From assembly GCF_000739815.1 (NCBI RefSeq), contig NZ_BBJJ01000002.1:62001-126000 (forward strand): DNA of 64,000 nt, written 5' to 3'. The stretch comes from Paraburkholderia mimosarum LMG 23256 = NBRC 106338 (GTDB lineage: Bacteria; Pseudomonadota; Gammaproteobacteria; Burkholderiales; Burkholderiaceae). Shown here piece by piece: positions 55,262-64,000 of this stretch (positions within the stretch are counted from its first letter, which is position 1; each line of letters begins with the position of its first letter). Both the position numbers and the translations under genes were made by a program. The notes under the pieces are model-generated. The model was not told where the DNA came from. It did not search any database and saw only the letters and a program-made list of their open reading frames with translations.

Positions 55262-55577
55262 TGATCTTTCTCCTGCGGTTTTTTTGGGGATACCCGGTTC
55301 GAATGCAACCCTCGGGTCGCAGCCTCACGCGTGGGATGCGTGCGCGCCCCTCTTCGACGCGAAGCCAGGCGTCGCGCCTGGCGGCTCGAACACGAAAGGT
55401 TGGATGGATATTAGCAGGACGCTTAAAATTCGGTTGGCTTTTGGAAAGAAACCGAAAGCATCCGGAAAGGATGAGACGCGCCGCAATGGCAGCGCGGACC
55501 GGGAACGGCGCGGATATGAAGAAAGGGGAAACGACAGCACGCGCGCGAGCGTGCCGCGCGCTTGAACGAAGTGCGGC
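55262..55577. other. Intergenic region between the binding-protein gene and the phosphatase gene
   Basis: 316 bases that must hold the promoter of the leftward binding-protein gene. A TTTTTTT tract lies near its start. A plus-strand open frame exists (55251-55565) but has no recognisable product or ribosome site and overlaps the divergent start. Nothing else was recognised. Confidence 0.5.
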
Positions 55578-56261
55578 TTAGCGCCCCGCCTCGGGCGCGC
55601 GCTTGAAACCGTCGTCGGCGCTGATGCCGCCGAGATGCGTTACGTCGCCCCAAGCGACGATGCCTGCCTGCGTCACGTAGTCGTCGCGCTCGAAATCGAC
55701 GACGTTCACGCTCGTGTTGAGGAGCGGCCACGCACGCGGCGCGTCGAGCGCGAGGCCGTTTGCGAAGCGGTACACGCAGTCGAGCACGCCGCCATGCGCG
55801 ACGCACGCAATGCGCCCGCCCGGATGCATGGCCAGGATCGGCTCCAGCGCATGGAGCACGCGGTGATAGAACTCGCGCTGCGACTCGCCCTCGGGCGGTG
55901 CGAAGCCGGGGTCGCGTGTTTGCCAGTGCGCGTACTCGTCCGGGAAACGCTCGGCGATCTCGTCGCTGTCATGGCCCTGGAATGCGCCATAGTTGCGCTC
56001 GCGCAGGCCTTCGGTGAGCTGCACCGGCAAACCCAGCGCCGCCGCGATGGGTTGGGCAGTCTGTTGCGCCCGCAACAGATCGCTCGACCAGATTGCATCG
56101 AGCTGCGCGCCCGCCCGCACTTCTTGCACGAGCCGCGCGCCCAGTTGCTGCGCCTGCGCCACGCCGCTTTCAGCGAGCGGAATGTCGATATGCCCCTGGA
56201 TGCGCTTGATGCGATTCCAGTCCGTTTCGCCGTGGCGGATGAAGAGGATTTGCGTGTTCAT
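55578..56261 (-). CDS. Histidine phosphatase superfamily protein (phosphoglycerate-mutase like)
   Basis: 227 residues. Catalytic RHGET motif (about 9-13), QGHIDIPL, second-half Glu in RNYGAFQGHD and His in CVAHGGVLD. Could be a cofactor-dependent mutase or a broad phosphatase (GpmB/CobC-like). Starts 3 bases after dtd, in the tyrS-dtd operon. Confidence 0.88.
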   Translation of the reverse strand: MNTQILFIRHGETDWNRIKRIQGHIDIPLAESGVAQAQQLGARLVQEVRAGAQLDAIWSSDLLRAQQTAQPIAAALGLPVQLTEGLRERNYGAFQGHDSDEIAERFPDEYAHWQTRDPGFAPPEGESQREFYHRVLHALEPILAMHPGGRIACVAHGGVLDCVYRFANGLALDAPRAWPLLNTSVNVVDFERDDYVTQAGIVAWGDVTHLGGISADDGFKRAPEAGR

Positions 56262-56264
56262 GAT

Positions 56265-56735
56265 TCAGTTGCGCACTTGCAGCCAGAACGTCACGGGGCC
56301 GTCGTTGACGAGCGACACCTGCATTTCGGCGCCGAACTCGCCGGTCTCGACGATCGGATGCTTCTCGCGTGCGGCCGCGACGAAGTAGTCGAACAGACGC
56401 CGCCCTTCTTCCGGCGGCGCGGCGGGCGTGAAGCTCGGGCGCAGGCCGCTGTTCGTGTCGGCGGCGAGCGTGAACTGCGAGACGAGCAGCAGGCCGCCAG
56501 AGGCGCCATTGCCGTCGATGTTCTGCACACCCAGGTTCATCTTGCCGGCGGTGTCGCTGAATACGCGATAACCGAGCAGCTTGGCGAGCAGCTTGTCGGC
56601 GCTGGCCTCGGTGTCGCCGCGTTCCGCGCAAACGAGCGCGAGCAGCCCCTGGCCGATCGCGCCGGTCACGCGCTCGCCGCCGCTGTCCGCCACGCGGACC
56701 TCGGCGCGGCGCACGCGCTGGATCAGCGCAATCAT
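56265..56735 (-). CDS. dtd: D-aminoacyl-tRNA deacylase
   Basis: 156 residues. Frees tRNA from D-amino acids. Signature [19 protein letters not shown] and the Gly-cisPro motif in [10 protein letters not shown] at the C-terminus. Overlaps the end of tyrS by 4 bases, fitting as TyrRS is prone to charging D-Tyr. Confidence 0.95.
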   Translation of the reverse strand: MIALIQRVRRAEVRVADSGGERVTGAIGQGLLALVCAERGDTEASADKLLAKLLGYRVFSDTAGKMNLGVQNIDGNGASGGLLLVSQFTLAADTNSGLRPSFTPAAPPEEGRRLFDYFVAAAREKHPIVETGEFGAEMQVSLVNDGPVTFWLQVRN

Positions 56736-57997
56736 GCGGTGAGCGTCACGCGAGCGAAGCGGCGCTTACCGACCTGCACGACGAACTCGCCCGCCTCGAC
56801 CTTCAGGCCCTTGTCGGAGACCGTCGCACCATCGATCTTCACGCCGCCTTGCTCGATATTGCGCAGCGCTTCGCTCGTGGACGGCACGAGGCCCGCCTGC
56901 TTGAGCAGCTGGCCGATGGCGAGCGGCGCGCCCGCGAGCGTGACCGAGGCAATGTCGTCCGGCACGCCGCCCTTCGCGCGGTGGTTGAAGTCTTCGAGCG
57001 CGCGCTCGGCGTCGGCCTGCGAGTGGAAGCGCGCGACGATTTCCTGCGCGAGCAGCACCTTGAAGTCGCGCGGATTGCGGCCCGCTGCGATCTCGCGCTT
57101 GAAGCCTTCGATCTCTTCCATCGGCCGGAACGAGAGCAGCGTGAAGTAACGCCACATCAGCGTGTCGGAAATGCTCATGAGCTTGCCGAACATGTCGTTG
57201 GGTTTCTCGCTGATGCCGACGTAGTTGTTCTTCGACTTCGACATCTTCTCGATGCCATCGAGGCCTTCGAGCAGCGGCATCGTGAGAATGCACTGCTGGT
57301 CCTGGCCGTACTGCTTTTGCAGTTCGCGGCCAACGAGGAGATTGAACTTCTGGTCCGTGCCGCCGAGTTCCAGATCGGCATTGAGTGCGACCGAGTCGTA
57401 GCCCTGCATGAGCGGGTACAGGAATTCGTGGATCGAGATGGGCACGCCGCTCTGAAAGCGCTTGGTGAAGTCCTCGCGCTCCAGAATGCGCGCGACCGTG
57501 TAGCGCGACGCGAGCTTGATCATGCCGTCGGCGCCGAGCGGCATCGACCATTCGCTGTTGTAGCGGATTTCGGTCTTGTCGCGGTCGAGCACGAGCGCGG
57601 CCTGATCGAAGTACGTCTTCGCGTTCGACTCGATCTGCTCGCGCGTGAGCGGCGGGCGCGTGGCGTTGCGCCCCGACGGGTCGCCGATCAACGAGGTGAA
57701 GTCGCCGATCAGGAAGATCACGGTATGACCGAGATCCTGCAACTGGCGCATCTTGTTGAGGACGACCGTGTGGCCGATGTGGATGTCGGGCGCGGTCGGA
57801 TCGAGGCCGAGCTTGATGCGCAGCGGCTTGCCCGTGGCCGCGCTGCGAGCGAGCTTCTGCTCGAATTCTGCTTCGATCAGGAGTTCGTCCACACCGCGCC
57901 TGGTGACGGCGAGCGCGTGACGGACTTCGTCGGTGACCGGAAAGGCGTCTTTTGCGCCGCTGTTGGGCCCGTTGGGGGAGGTGGACTCGGTGCTCAT
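56732..57997 (-). CDS. tyrS: Tyrosyl-tRNA synthetase
   Basis: 421 residues. HIGH motif as DIHIGHTVV (about 71-79), KMSKS motif (about 256-260), C-terminal S4 RNA-binding domain (about 355-421). The ATG at 57997 ([10 protein letters not shown]) has a long hydrophilic N-terminal extension before the synthetase core. First gene of tyrS-dtd-phosphatase. A 264-base gap separates it from the divergent IS607 element. Confidence 0.96.
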   Translation of the reverse strand: MSTESTSPNGPNSGAKDAFPVTDEVRHALAVTRRGVDELLIEAEFEQKLARSAATGKPLRIKLGLDPTAPDIHIGHTVVLNKMRQLQDLGHTVIFLIGDFTSLIGDPSGRNATRPPLTREQIESNAKTYFDQAALVLDRDKTEIRYNSEWSMPLGADGMIKLASRYTVARILEREDFTKRFQSGVPISIHEFLYPLMQGYDSVALNADLELGGTDQKFNLLVGRELQKQYGQDQQCILTMPLLEGLDGIEKMSKSKNNYVGISEKPNDMFGKLMSISDTLMWRYFTLLSFRPMEEIEGFKREIAAGRNPRDFKVLLAQEIVARFHSQADAERALEDFNHRAKGGVPDDIASVTLAGAPLAIGQLLKQAGLVPSTSEALRNIEQGGVKIDGATVSDKGLKVEAGEFVVQVGKRRFARVTLTA

Positions 57998-58261
57998 GCT
58001 TCGATCGGTTCTGTCGTTAAGTCTGGGTCTAGACCGCGATTTTACGTGATTCGACTCGCCTGGCAGAGGTTTGCGGGTTGCGTGCGCGGCGTTTGCTCGC
58101 CGCACCCATCGGGCGAAATCGCTTTTGGCGAGGAGAATACGCGTAACAGTCGTCCATTGCGCTTACGCTCGGACCGCATTGCTCCGATAATCTTCGCGCA
58201 GGGCTTTAACTGCTGATCGCGTGATATTGCGCATTTTTGGTCATTTGTGTACATTTTGAGC

Positions 58262-58841
58262 GTGTCACGCAAACAGGTCAGTATCAACGAAGCCGACTCA
58301 TTCCTGGGCGTATCCGCGCAAACATTGCGGCGCTGGGAGCGCGAAGGCAAGCTCATAGCAGATGAACGTACCGAAGGCGGTAGGCGTCGTTATGACCTCG
58401 CGCGCCTTCGGCCTGAGCAGTTTCATGCGCCTGAAGCCGCGCGGCGCACGATCGCCTACCCGTGTGTCGAGCCATGACCAGAAGGATGATCTGGAGCGGC
58501 AGAAGCAGGTGCTTGAACTTTACTGCGCCCGGCAGGGGTGGACATTCGAAGTGGTCGCGGATCCTGGATCGGGCATGAACTACCACAAGAAGGGCCTAAA
58601 GCGCCTGCTTGAGGACCGGCTGCTGCGCTTCGGCGCGGAACTGGTGTTCGCCATCTGCGAGGCGAAGAACGTGGAAGTGGTGATCCTCAATCGGGGCGAG
58701 GATATGACGTTCGAGGAAGATCTGGCCAGGGACGTGCTGGAGATCATCACAGTCTTCAGCGCCCGGCTCTACGGCAGTCGTTCGCGCAAGAACCAGAAGC
58801 TGATCGATGGGGTGCGCAAGGCCATAGAGGACGCATGCTGA
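58262..58841 (+). pseudogene. tnpA: IS607 serine recombinase TnpA, frameshifted and internally deleted
   Basis: GTG start (MSRKQVSINEADSFLG). MerR-like HTH is intact (VSAQTLRRWEREGKLIADER). Near 58461 the text TIAY should continue A-R-V-S-S with the catalytic serine; two bases are missing, so the frame ends at a TGA while RVSSHDQKDDLERQKQVLEL continues in another frame. Further on, KRLLED runs directly into RLLRFGAEL; in relatives about 20 residues lie between. The C-terminal AELVFAICEAKNVEVVILN ... SARLYGSRSRKN is preserved. Cannot be active without both being repaired. Confidence 0.88.
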
Positions 58842-60031
58842 TCGCCCATCGCGTCGCGCTCGACCCGAACAACACACAGGCAACGTACTTCGTCCGTGCG
58901 GCCGGAACCGCACGCTTTGCCTATAACTGGGCGCTCGCCGAGTGGCAGCGTCAATACGAGGCCTGGAAGGCCGACAACGCGTTGCCCAAACCGTCGCAGA
59001 TGGCGCTTCGGCGGCAGTTGAACGCGCTCAAGCGCGAGCAGTTCCCGTGGATGCTGGAGGTGACCAAGAACGCGCCCCAGATGGCGATCATCCAGCTCGG
59101 GCAGGCGTTCCAGAACTTCTTCGCGGGCCGCGCGCGCTATCCGAAGTTCCGCAAGAAACGCGTCCACGACCGCTTCTCCCTCACCAACGACCAGTTCAGT
59201 GTCGACGGTTCACGCATTCGCATCCCCAATCTTGGCTGGGTACGCATGCGCGAGTCGTTGCGCTTGACCGGCAAGATCATGTCGGCCACGATCTCCCGCG
59301 TGGCTGACCGCTGGTTTGCCAGCATAACCGTCGATGTGCCCGATAGCTCGCACCTGCCCCAAGCCGACAACCAAGGCGTGGGCGGTGTGGACCTGGGCGT
59401 TTCGGCCCTCGCGGCGATCTCGACGGGAGAGAAGGTGATCGGCCCGAAGGCTCAGACGGTCTTGCTGGGTCGCCTGCGTCGGCTCTCGCGCAGCCTGTCG
59501 CGCAAGCAGAAAGGATCGGCAAACCGCCGCAAGGCGAAGGCGAAGCTCGCAAAGTTGCACGCGCGTATCGCCTCAATCCGCCTGGATGCCCTGCACAAGC
59601 TCACGACGGATCTCACGCGCCGGTTTCACATCATCGGCGTGGAAGACCTGAACGTGCGCGGCATGATGAAGAATCCGCACCTGGCACGCAGCATCGCCGA
59701 CATGAGCTTCTTTGAATTCAGGCGGCAGCTGGAGTACAAGGCCGGGATGCGTGGCGGGGTGATCGTCGCTGCCGACCGGTTCTTTGCGAGCAGCAAGACC
59801 TGCTCGGCATGCGGCCATAAGCTGGAAAAGCTCGCCCTGTCGGTGCGCGAATGGACGTGTCCCGCGTGCGGGACAATTCACGACCGCGATGTGAACGCGG
59901 CCGTGAACCTGAGAAACAACGCCGTGAGTTCCACGGTGTCAGCCCGCGGAGAGGAAGGCGCTGGTCTTCGTCGAAAAACGAAGACGAAACCGGCCTCAGC
60001 GAAGCAGGAAGCCAGCTTTGTTCCTGTTTGA
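58835..60031 (+). CDS. tnpB: TnpB RNA-guided nuclease (canonical, with zinc finger)
   Basis: 398 residues. RuvC D186 (GGVDLGVSAL), E270 (IIGVEDLNV), D352 (HDRDVNAAVN), and zinc-finger cysteines CSACG (323, 326) and CPACG (342, 345) are all present, so the protein looks catalytically competent. The N-terminal REC/wedge region begins MLIAHRVALDPN. Overlaps tnpA by 7 bases. Only distantly similar to the other two TnpBs in the window. Confidence 0.95.
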   Translation: MLIAHRVALDPNNTQATYFVRAAGTARFAYNWALAEWQRQYEAWKADNALPKPSQMALRRQLNALKREQFPWMLEVTKNAPQMAIIQLGQAFQNFFAGRARYPKFRKKRVHDRFSLTNDQFSVDGSRIRIPNLGWVRMRESLRLTGKIMSATISRVADRWFASITVDVPDSSHLPQADNQGVGGVDLGVSALAAISTGEKVIGPKAQTVLLGRLRRLSRSLSRKQKGSANRRKAKAKLAKLHARIASIRLDALHKLTTDLTRRFHIIGVEDLNVRGMMKNPHLARSIADMSFFEFRRQLEYKAGMRGGVIVAADRFFASSKTCSACGHKLEKLALSVREWTCPACGTIHDRDVNAAVNLRNNAVSSTVSARGEEGAGLRRKTKTKPASAKQEASFVPV

Positions 60032-60089
60032 TCAGGAATGAGCAGTCTGGCAGAACGGCACTGGATTGCATTCACGAAAGGAGCACAAC

Positions 60090-61244
60090 GTGGCGCGACG
60101 CGACGCACGAAACGAGAGCGCACACGCCGCCGACGGCGTGTATTTCGGCCTGATGTCGGGCACCAGCATGGATGGGGTGGACGGCATTGCCGTTCGCTTC
60201 GAGACGGGCCAGCGGCCGGTGGTGCTGGCCGAGGCGTTCGTCGGGTTCGCGCAAGGGCTGCGCGAGGCACTTTTTTCACTGCAACAGCCGGGCGCGAATG
60301 AGATCGAGCGCGTGGCGCTCGCCGGCAACGCGCTAGCGGCCCGCTATGCGGTTTGCTGCCACGAGTTGCTGCGCGCGGGCAGTATTTCCCCCGCCGAAGT
60401 GCGGGCGATCGGTGCGCACGGCCAGACCGTGCGGCATCGGCCCGAAAAGGGCTACACGGTGCAGATCCAGAACCCGGCGCTCCTCGCGGAACTCGCGCAC
60501 ATCGACGTGATCGCCGATTTCCGCAGCCGCGACGTCGCCTCGGGCGGCCAGGGCGCGCCGCTGGTGCCCGCGTTCCACGCGACCGTGTTCGGGTCCCATG
60601 AAGAAACACGCGTGGTCTGCAACCTGGGCGGCATCAGCAACATCACGGTGCTCTCGGCAACGGGCGCGGTGCACGGCTTCGACTGCGGCCCGGCCAATGC
60701 GCTGCTCGATCTCTGGGCCGAGCGGCATCTGGGCAAGCCTTACGACGAAAGCGGCAAGTTCGCCGCGAGCGGCACGCCGCATCAGCCGCTCTTGAACGCC
60801 CTGCTCGACGAGCCCTTCTTCGTGCAGCCGCCACCCAAGAGCACGGGCCGCGATCTTTTCAACGCGCAATGGCTCGACGACAAGCTCAAGGCATTCGAAT
60901 CGCTGTCGCCCGCCGACGTGCAGGCCACGCTCGTCGCGCTGACCGCCGTCAGCGTGGCGCGCGAGATCGAGCGTCACGCGAGCGATTGCCGCGCCGTGTA
61001 TGTCTGCGGCGGCGGCGCGCGCAATCCGGTGTTGATGGCGGCGCTGCAGAAAGCGCTCGAAACGGGCGGTGTGGCGGGCGTGACCGTCACGACGACCGAG
61101 GCGCTCGGCGTGCCGCCGCACCAGGTGGAGCCGCTCGCCTTCGCGTGGCTCGCCATGCGCTGCGTGGCGCGGGAGCCGGGCAATCTTTCGGCCGTCACGG
61201 GAGCGGCGGGCGAGCGCGTGCTGGGCGCGATGTATCCGCGCTGA
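60090..61244 (+). CDS. anmK: Anhydro-N-acetylmuramic acid kinase
   Basis: 384 residues. Phosphorylates and opens 1,6-anhydro-MurNAc during cell-wall recycling. ATP/sugar motif [13 protein letters not shown] (about 17-29), [46 protein letters not shown] start at 60090 is chosen because AAAGGAG lies 6 bases upstream; an ATG at 60066 has none. The IS607 right end is about 50 bases upstream, so the native promoter may have been displaced. Confidence 0.94.
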   Translation: MARRDARNESAHAADGVYFGLMSGTSMDGVDGIAVRFETGQRPVVLAEAFVGFAQGLREALFSLQQPGANEIERVALAGNALAARYAVCCHELLRAGSISPAEVRAIGAHGQTVRHRPEKGYTVQIQNPALLAELAHIDVIADFRSRDVASGGQGAPLVPAFHATVFGSHEETRVVCNLGGISNITVLSATGAVHGFDCGPANALLDLWAERHLGKPYDESGKFAASGTPHQPLLNALLDEPFFVQPPPKSTGRDLFNAQWLDDKLKAFESLSPADVQATLVALTAVSVAREIERHASDCRAVYVCGGGARNPVLMAALQKALETGGVAGVTVTTTEALGVPPHQVEPLAFAWLAMRCVAREPGNLSAVTGAAGERVLGAMYPR

Positions 61245-61282
61245 GCAGGCTGCATATACGGAGCATGCTGGACGCGTAACAA

Positions 61283-61308
61283 TAAAAAACGGGGCCGAAG
61301 CCCCGTTT
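61283..61308. terminator. Terminator between convergent anmK and erpA
   Basis: AAACGGGGC-CGAA-GCCCCGTTT with an A-run that becomes TTTTTT on the minus strand; best suited to erpA. Confidence 0.88.
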
Positions 61309-61332
61309 CCCTGGATCAGCAGACGCTATCGC

Positions 61333-61698
61333 TCAAACCGAGAACGACGAGCCGCAACCGCAGGTAGTGGTCGCGTTCGGGTTCTTGATGACGAATTGCG
61401 CGCCGTTCAGATCGTCCTTGTAGTCGATCTCGGCGCCGACGAGGTACTGGTAGCTCATCGAGTCGATCAGAAGCTGGACGCCGTTGCGGTTCATCACGGT
61501 GTCGTCTTCGTTGATCGTCTCGTCGAACGTGAATCCATACTGGAAGCCCGAACAGCCGCCGCCCTGCACGAATACGCGCAGCTTCAGCTCCGGGTTGCCT
61601 TCCTCGTCGATCAGTTGCTTGACCTTGTCAGCCGCTGCTTCGGTGAAAACGAAGGGACCGGGCATTTCGGTCGCGGTAGTTTCGGTGACAGCGCTCAT
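61333..61698 (-). CDS. erpA: Iron-sulfur cluster insertion protein ErpA
   Basis: 121 residues, A-type carrier. The three cluster cysteines are visible: one in [11 protein letters not shown] (about 49) and two in [11 protein letters not shown] at the C-terminus (about 113 and 115). Delivers Fe-S clusters to targets such as IspG and respiratory enzymes. Ribosome site GGAGAG; TACAAT -10 about 30 bases upstream. Confidence 0.95.
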   Translation of the reverse strand: MSAVTETTATEMPGPFVFTEAAADKVKQLIDEEGNPELKLRVFVQGGGCSGFQYGFTFDETINEDDTVMNRNGVQLLIDSMSYQYLVGAEIDYKDDLNGAQFVIKNPNATTTCGCGSSFSV

Positions 61699-61829
61699 TC
61701 GAACTCTCCAAAAAAGCTTCTAGCCGCTATTGTAGGGCTCTTCCCGATATCGTGCTTAAGCCCACAAAATCAAGGGTTTCTCCAGTTTGTCGACGCTTGC
61801 GCGCGGTAGCTGTATCAGCCCGACAAACG

Positions 61830-61867
61830 AAAAAGCCGCCCGGCGCCGGAGAGCGCGGACGGCTTTT
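61830..61867 (-). terminator. Terminator of rplM-rpsI
   Basis: AAAAGCCGtCCG ... CGGgCGGCTTTT on the minus strand (one mismatch) followed by TTTCG. Confidence 0.75.
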
Positions 61868-61918
61868 GCAGCAGCGCTGTGCTCTGCGAGGAGCACAGGC
61901 CGAAGTGCCAATCTGGGA

Positions 61919-62311
61919 TTAACGCTTCGAGAACTGCTTGCGGCGGCGTGCCTTGTGGAAACCGACCTTCTTACGTTCCACTTCACGTGCGTCGCGGGTG
62001 ACGAAGCCAGCTTGCGACAGTGCCGGCTTGAGCGTCGCGTCGTAATCCATCAGCGCGCGCGTGATGCCGTGGCGAACTGCGCCGGCCTGGCCGGTTTCGC
62101 CGCCGCCCGTCACGTTCACCTTGATGTCGAACGTCGTGCCGTGGTTCGTGAGTTCCAGCGGCTGACGCACGATCATGAGCGACGTTTCGCGCGAGAAGTA
62201 GTCGGCGATGGGCTTGCCGTTGACGACGATTTCGCCCTTGCCCGACTTGATGAAGACACGGGCGACGGCGCTCTTGCGGCGGCCCGTACCGTAATTCCAG
62301 TTACCGATCAT
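61919..62311 (-). CDS. rpsI: 30S ribosomal protein S9
   Basis: 130 residues. [17 protein letters not shown] at the start and the C-terminal [17 protein letters not shown] tail that reaches the P-site tRNA. Second gene after rplM, 11 bases downstream. Confidence 0.98.
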   Translation of the reverse strand: MIGNWNYGTGRRKSAVARVFIKSGKGEIVVNGKPIADYFSRETSLMIVRQPLELTNHGTTFDIKVNVTGGGETGQAGAVRHGITRALMDYDATLKPALSQAGFVTRDAREVERKKVGFHKARRRKQFSKR

Positions 62312-62322
62312 GTGGGCTCCCC

Positions 62323-62751
62323 TTAGATCTCGAGCGCCTTCGGCTGTTGTGCCGAGTGCGGGTGCGTTGCGTCTGCGTAGACCTTCAGCTTCTTGATCAT
62401 CGCGTAGCCGAGCGGGCCCTTCGGCAGCATGCCCTTCACGGCCTTCTCGAGCGCGCGGCCCGGGAAGCGTTCCTGCATCTTGCCGAACGTCGTTTCGTAG
62501 ATACCGCCCGGGTAGCCCGAGTGACGGTAGTACTTCTTGTCGGTGGTCTTGTTGCCCGTGACCTTCAGCTTGCCGGCGTTGATGATGATGATGAAATCAC
62601 CAGTGTCGACGTGCGGGGTGAACTCAGGCTTGTGCTTGCCGCGAAGACGGCGTGCCACTTCGCTGGCGACACGGCCGAGAACCTTATCCGTCGCGTCAAT
62701 CACGTACCATTCGCGCTGCACTTCATGTGCCTTGGCGGAAAAAGTCTTCAT
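62323..62751 (-). CDS. rplM: 50S ribosomal protein L13
   Basis: 142 residues. [20 protein letters not shown] start, [17 protein letters not shown], and [18 protein letters not shown]. Has its own promoter at 62889-62918 and a leader of about 130 nt, in which r-protein feedback is possible but not shown. Confidence 0.98.
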   Translation of the reverse strand: MKTFSAKAHEVQREWYVIDATDKVLGRVASEVARRLRGKHKPEFTPHVDTGDFIIIINAGKLKVTGNKTTDKKYYRHSGYPGGIYETTFGKMQERFPGRALEKAVKGMLPKGPLGYAMIKKLKVYADATHPHSAQQPKALEI

Positions 62752-62888
62752 GATCGATCCAAAAAAATATGCTGTGCCCTGTGCTTCTTTTGTCCTGCTT
62801 GTATGGTGACGCTCGTTGGCGCCGGCGCAGGCTCTCCCTGGTTCGAGTTTCCCCGTCTCCGCTCGGGCATGGATGCGGAGAACCTACG

Positions 62889-62918
62889 ATTATAAAGGGA
62901 AAATTGGCCGCACGTCAA
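62889..62918 (-). promoter_or_regulatory. Promoter of rplM-rpsI
   Basis: On the minus strand TTGACG (62913-62918), 18-bp spacer, TATAAT (62889-62894): a near-consensus sigma-70 promoter about 135 bases upstream of rplM. Confidence 0.75.
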
Positions 62919-62962
62919 AATTTGCAGTCAACGAGGGCAAAGCAGCATGAGCGCGACGGACG

Positions 62963-63057
62963 AAAAAAAGCCCGAACGCGTTTGCTCGGGCTTAATCCAC
63001 CTTTTGGAGGAGGGTGGAGGAGACATGCTGAGGTGTCGTGAAGCACGACAACCAACG
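62963..63057 (-). ncRNA. Candidate small regulatory RNA with anti-Shine-Dalgarno motifs
   Basis: About 95 nt between a sigma-70 promoter (63064-63092) and an intrinsic terminator. Three hairpins: TGTCGTG/CACGACA (63034-63050); TCCACC/GGTGGA (62996-63018) with CTCCTCCAAAA in the loop; terminator AAGCCCGA/TCGGGCTT (62968-62993) followed by seven T. A second CTCCTCC lies just upstream of the middle hairpin. No ORF with a ribosome site is inside. It ends before the rplM promoter, so it is a separate transcript. Anti-SD loops of this kind are known in alpha-proteobacterial sRNAs. Confidence 0.65.
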
Positions 63058-63063
63058 AGATGA

Positions 63064-63092
63064 ATTATACGGATTGGCCTTGTGCGGCGCAA
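63064..63092 (-). promoter_or_regulatory. Promoter of the candidate small RNA
   Basis: Minus strand TTGCGC (63087-63092), exactly 17 bp, TATAAT (63064-63069). Predicted start near 63057. Confidence 0.7.
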
Positions 63093-63386
63093 GAAGATTT
63101 GCATTGCGAAATGCTGAACCACGATATGAAACGAAGAAGCTGCGAGTGGTGCGCAAGAAAATCCTTGTTTATCAGACACTTGATGCCAACGGCTACGGAG
63201 GCCACCTCAAGCGACATAGAGCGAAACCCCTAACCTGACCAGGGAAATCCGTCTCCAAGACAGCATCTTGCATTGCAGCATTCAAGGACAATTGTCGAGG
63301 CGCGCGCCGCCACGTCCCCTCGGACATACCAGTAAAGCGCGGGCTACAATGCCGTCTGAATCAAGAAACCGCGCAGGGGCACTCGC

Positions 63387-63809
63387 ATGGAATGCAAAGT
63401 TAGCTGGATGGGTCAGGACGGCATGGCGTTCGCAGCCGAAACGGGCAGCGGCCATCTCGTCAACATGGACGGCGCGCCGGAAGGCGGCGGCCACAATCTC
63501 GCGCCGCGGCCCATGGAAATGGTGCTGCTCGGCACCGGCGGCTGCACGGCCTATGACGTGGTGCTGATCCTCAAGAAGAGCCGCCAGGAAGTGAGCGGCT
63601 GCAACGTCACGCTCAAGGCCGAGCGTGCCAGCGAAGACCCGAAGGTGTTCACCAGGATCCACTTCCACTTCACCGTGACCGGCAAGAATCTCAACCCGGC
63701 CACCGTGGAGCGGGCGATCAACCTGTCGCATGACAAGTACTGCTCGGCGTCGATCATGATCGGCAAGACGGCCGAGATCACGCATTCGTTCGAGATCGTT
63801 GCCGCCTAA
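63387..63809 (+). CDS. OsmC-family protein (YhfA-like)
   Basis: 140 residues. OsmC fold with the two redox cysteines in TGGCTAYDVV (about 53) and HDKYCSASIMIG (about 119). Classical OsmC members reduce organic hydroperoxides; the YhfA branch is uncharacterised. TACAAT -10 at 63345-63350. Strong terminator after the stop. Confidence 0.9.
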   Translation: MECKVSWMGQDGMAFAAETGSGHLVNMDGAPEGGGHNLAPRPMEMVLLGTGGCTAYDVVLILKKSRQEVSGCNVTLKAERASEDPKVFTRIHFHFTVTGKNLNPATVERAINLSHDKYCSASIMIGKTAEITHSFEIVAA

Positions 63810-63838
63810 GCTCAGCGGCAAAAATCGGCGGCGAAAAG

Positions 63839-63880
63839 AAAAAGCCGGCGCGGTTCTTCGATGAACCGCGCCGGCTTTTT
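63839..63880. terminator. Bidirectional terminator between osmC-like gene and rnpB
   Basis: AAAAAGCCGGCGCGGTTC / GAACCGCGCCGGCTTTTT, perfect stem with TTCGAT loop and A/T runs on both flanks. Confidence 0.95.
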
Positions 63881-63887
63881 GCATCGA

Positions 63888-64000
63888 TGAGGCGGCAAAG
63901 CAGGCCGATAAGCCGGATTCTGTGCACACGCCGCGTCCGAAGACGCGCCGCGCGTGGCAGCCATTCCTCTAGGCGCGCCATTGCTGACGCGCTCAAGCTT
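63888..64000 (-). ncRNA. rnpB: RNase P RNA, 3' part (cut by window end)
   Basis: The minus strand carries the conserved 3' elements of bacterial RNase P RNA: TAGAGGAATGGCTGCCACG, then ACAGAATCCGGCTTATCGGCC, followed by the 3' strand of P1 and the terminator. The 5' end is beyond the window. It matures tRNA 5' ends. The exact 3' end is uncertain by about 10 bases. Confidence 0.9.

Larger units (their letters stand above)
58262..60038 (+). mobile_element. IS607-family element with dead tnpA and intact tnpB
   Basis: tnpA (58262-58841, broken) and tnpB (58835-60031, intact). The right end contains hairpins GTCTTCGT/ACGAAGAC (59964-59985) and TTCCTG/CAGGAA (60021-60038). Exact ends cannot be fixed: IS607 elements lack terminal inverted repeats and target duplications. 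Lies between tyrS and anmK, pointing at anmK. Confidence 0.85.

Noticed and set aside
55251..55565. 104-residue plus-strand ORF upstream of the phosphatase
   Set aside because: No ribosome site, low-complexity charged composition, and it overlaps the start of the divergent binding-protein gene.
63038..63238. 66-residue plus-strand ORF opposite the candidate sRNA promoter
   Set aside because: No recognisable protein, and it overlaps a well-formed promoter on the other strand; the ATG has no clear ribosome site.

Overview
The window is GC-rich chromosomal DNA from a beta-proteobacterium of the Burkholderia/Paraburkholderia/Caballeronia group. This is inferred from the gene content (glcDEF beside a PduO adenosyltransferase, oxyR-katA-dps, recG-queA-tgt-yajC-secDF, pntA/pntAb/pntB, purH-ruvC-ruvA-ruvB, tyrS-dtd, erpA, rplM-rpsI, rnpB) and from the recurring TACAAT-type -10 boxes close to start codons. 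Nearly all of it is core genome. No tRNA, prophage or CRISPR array was seen.

Layout. 1-2.4 kb: end of an AraC regulator, flavohaemoglobin hmp with an NsrR-like operator, and a cobalamin adenosyltransferase. 2.6-9.9 kb: a D-2-hydroxyacid dehydrogenase and glycolate oxidase glcDEF, then the PLP-homeostasis gene yggS and proC. 10-16.3 kb (minus strand): ubiA, dps, a TnpB element, two unlisted small ORFs, katA and oxyR, forming a peroxide-defence block. 16.4-25.4 kb: recG, a 15-bp minisatellite, queA, tgt, yajC, secD, secF. 25.4-32.8 kb: two YceI proteins and a pqiA-pqiA-pqiB-pqiC lipid-transport operon split by a second TnpB element. 33-46.5 kb: rRNA methyltransferase, VOC protein, a frameshifted WYL regulator, transhydrogenase pntAa/Ab/B, NUDIX hydrolase, mnmA, an FMN glutamate-synthase-like protein, GST, pepP, a UbiH-like hydroxylase. 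46.5-53 kb: vapBC, dusB-fis, purH, ruvCAB. 53-58 kb: MpaB-like protein, LivK-type binding protein, phosphatase, dtd, tyrS. 58-60 kb: a third TnpB element (IS607 type). 60-64 kb: anmK, erpA, rpsI/rplM, a candidate small RNA, an OsmC protein and the 3' end of rnpB.

The most unusual content is the set of three IS607-type TnpB elements. In all three the tnpB frame is full length with its RuvC D/E/D residues, while every tnpA (serine recombinase) is wrecked. All three point the same way as the next gene (dps, pqiC, anmK) and stop within a few to about 50 bases of its start codon. Two of them belong to a TnpB lineage lacking the zinc-finger cysteines; one of these carries an extra acidic 170-residue ORF joined by ATGA overlaps to the tnpA remnant and to tnpB. 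Their 3' ends share foldable hairpins, including a GNRA tetraloop stem kept by a G-U wobble, as expected of omega RNA scaffolds whose guides would run into the dps and pqiC start regions.

A second lead is a roughly 95-nt RNA on the minus strand at 62963-63057 with its own promoter and terminator and two CUCCUCC (anti-Shine-Dalgarno) motifs.
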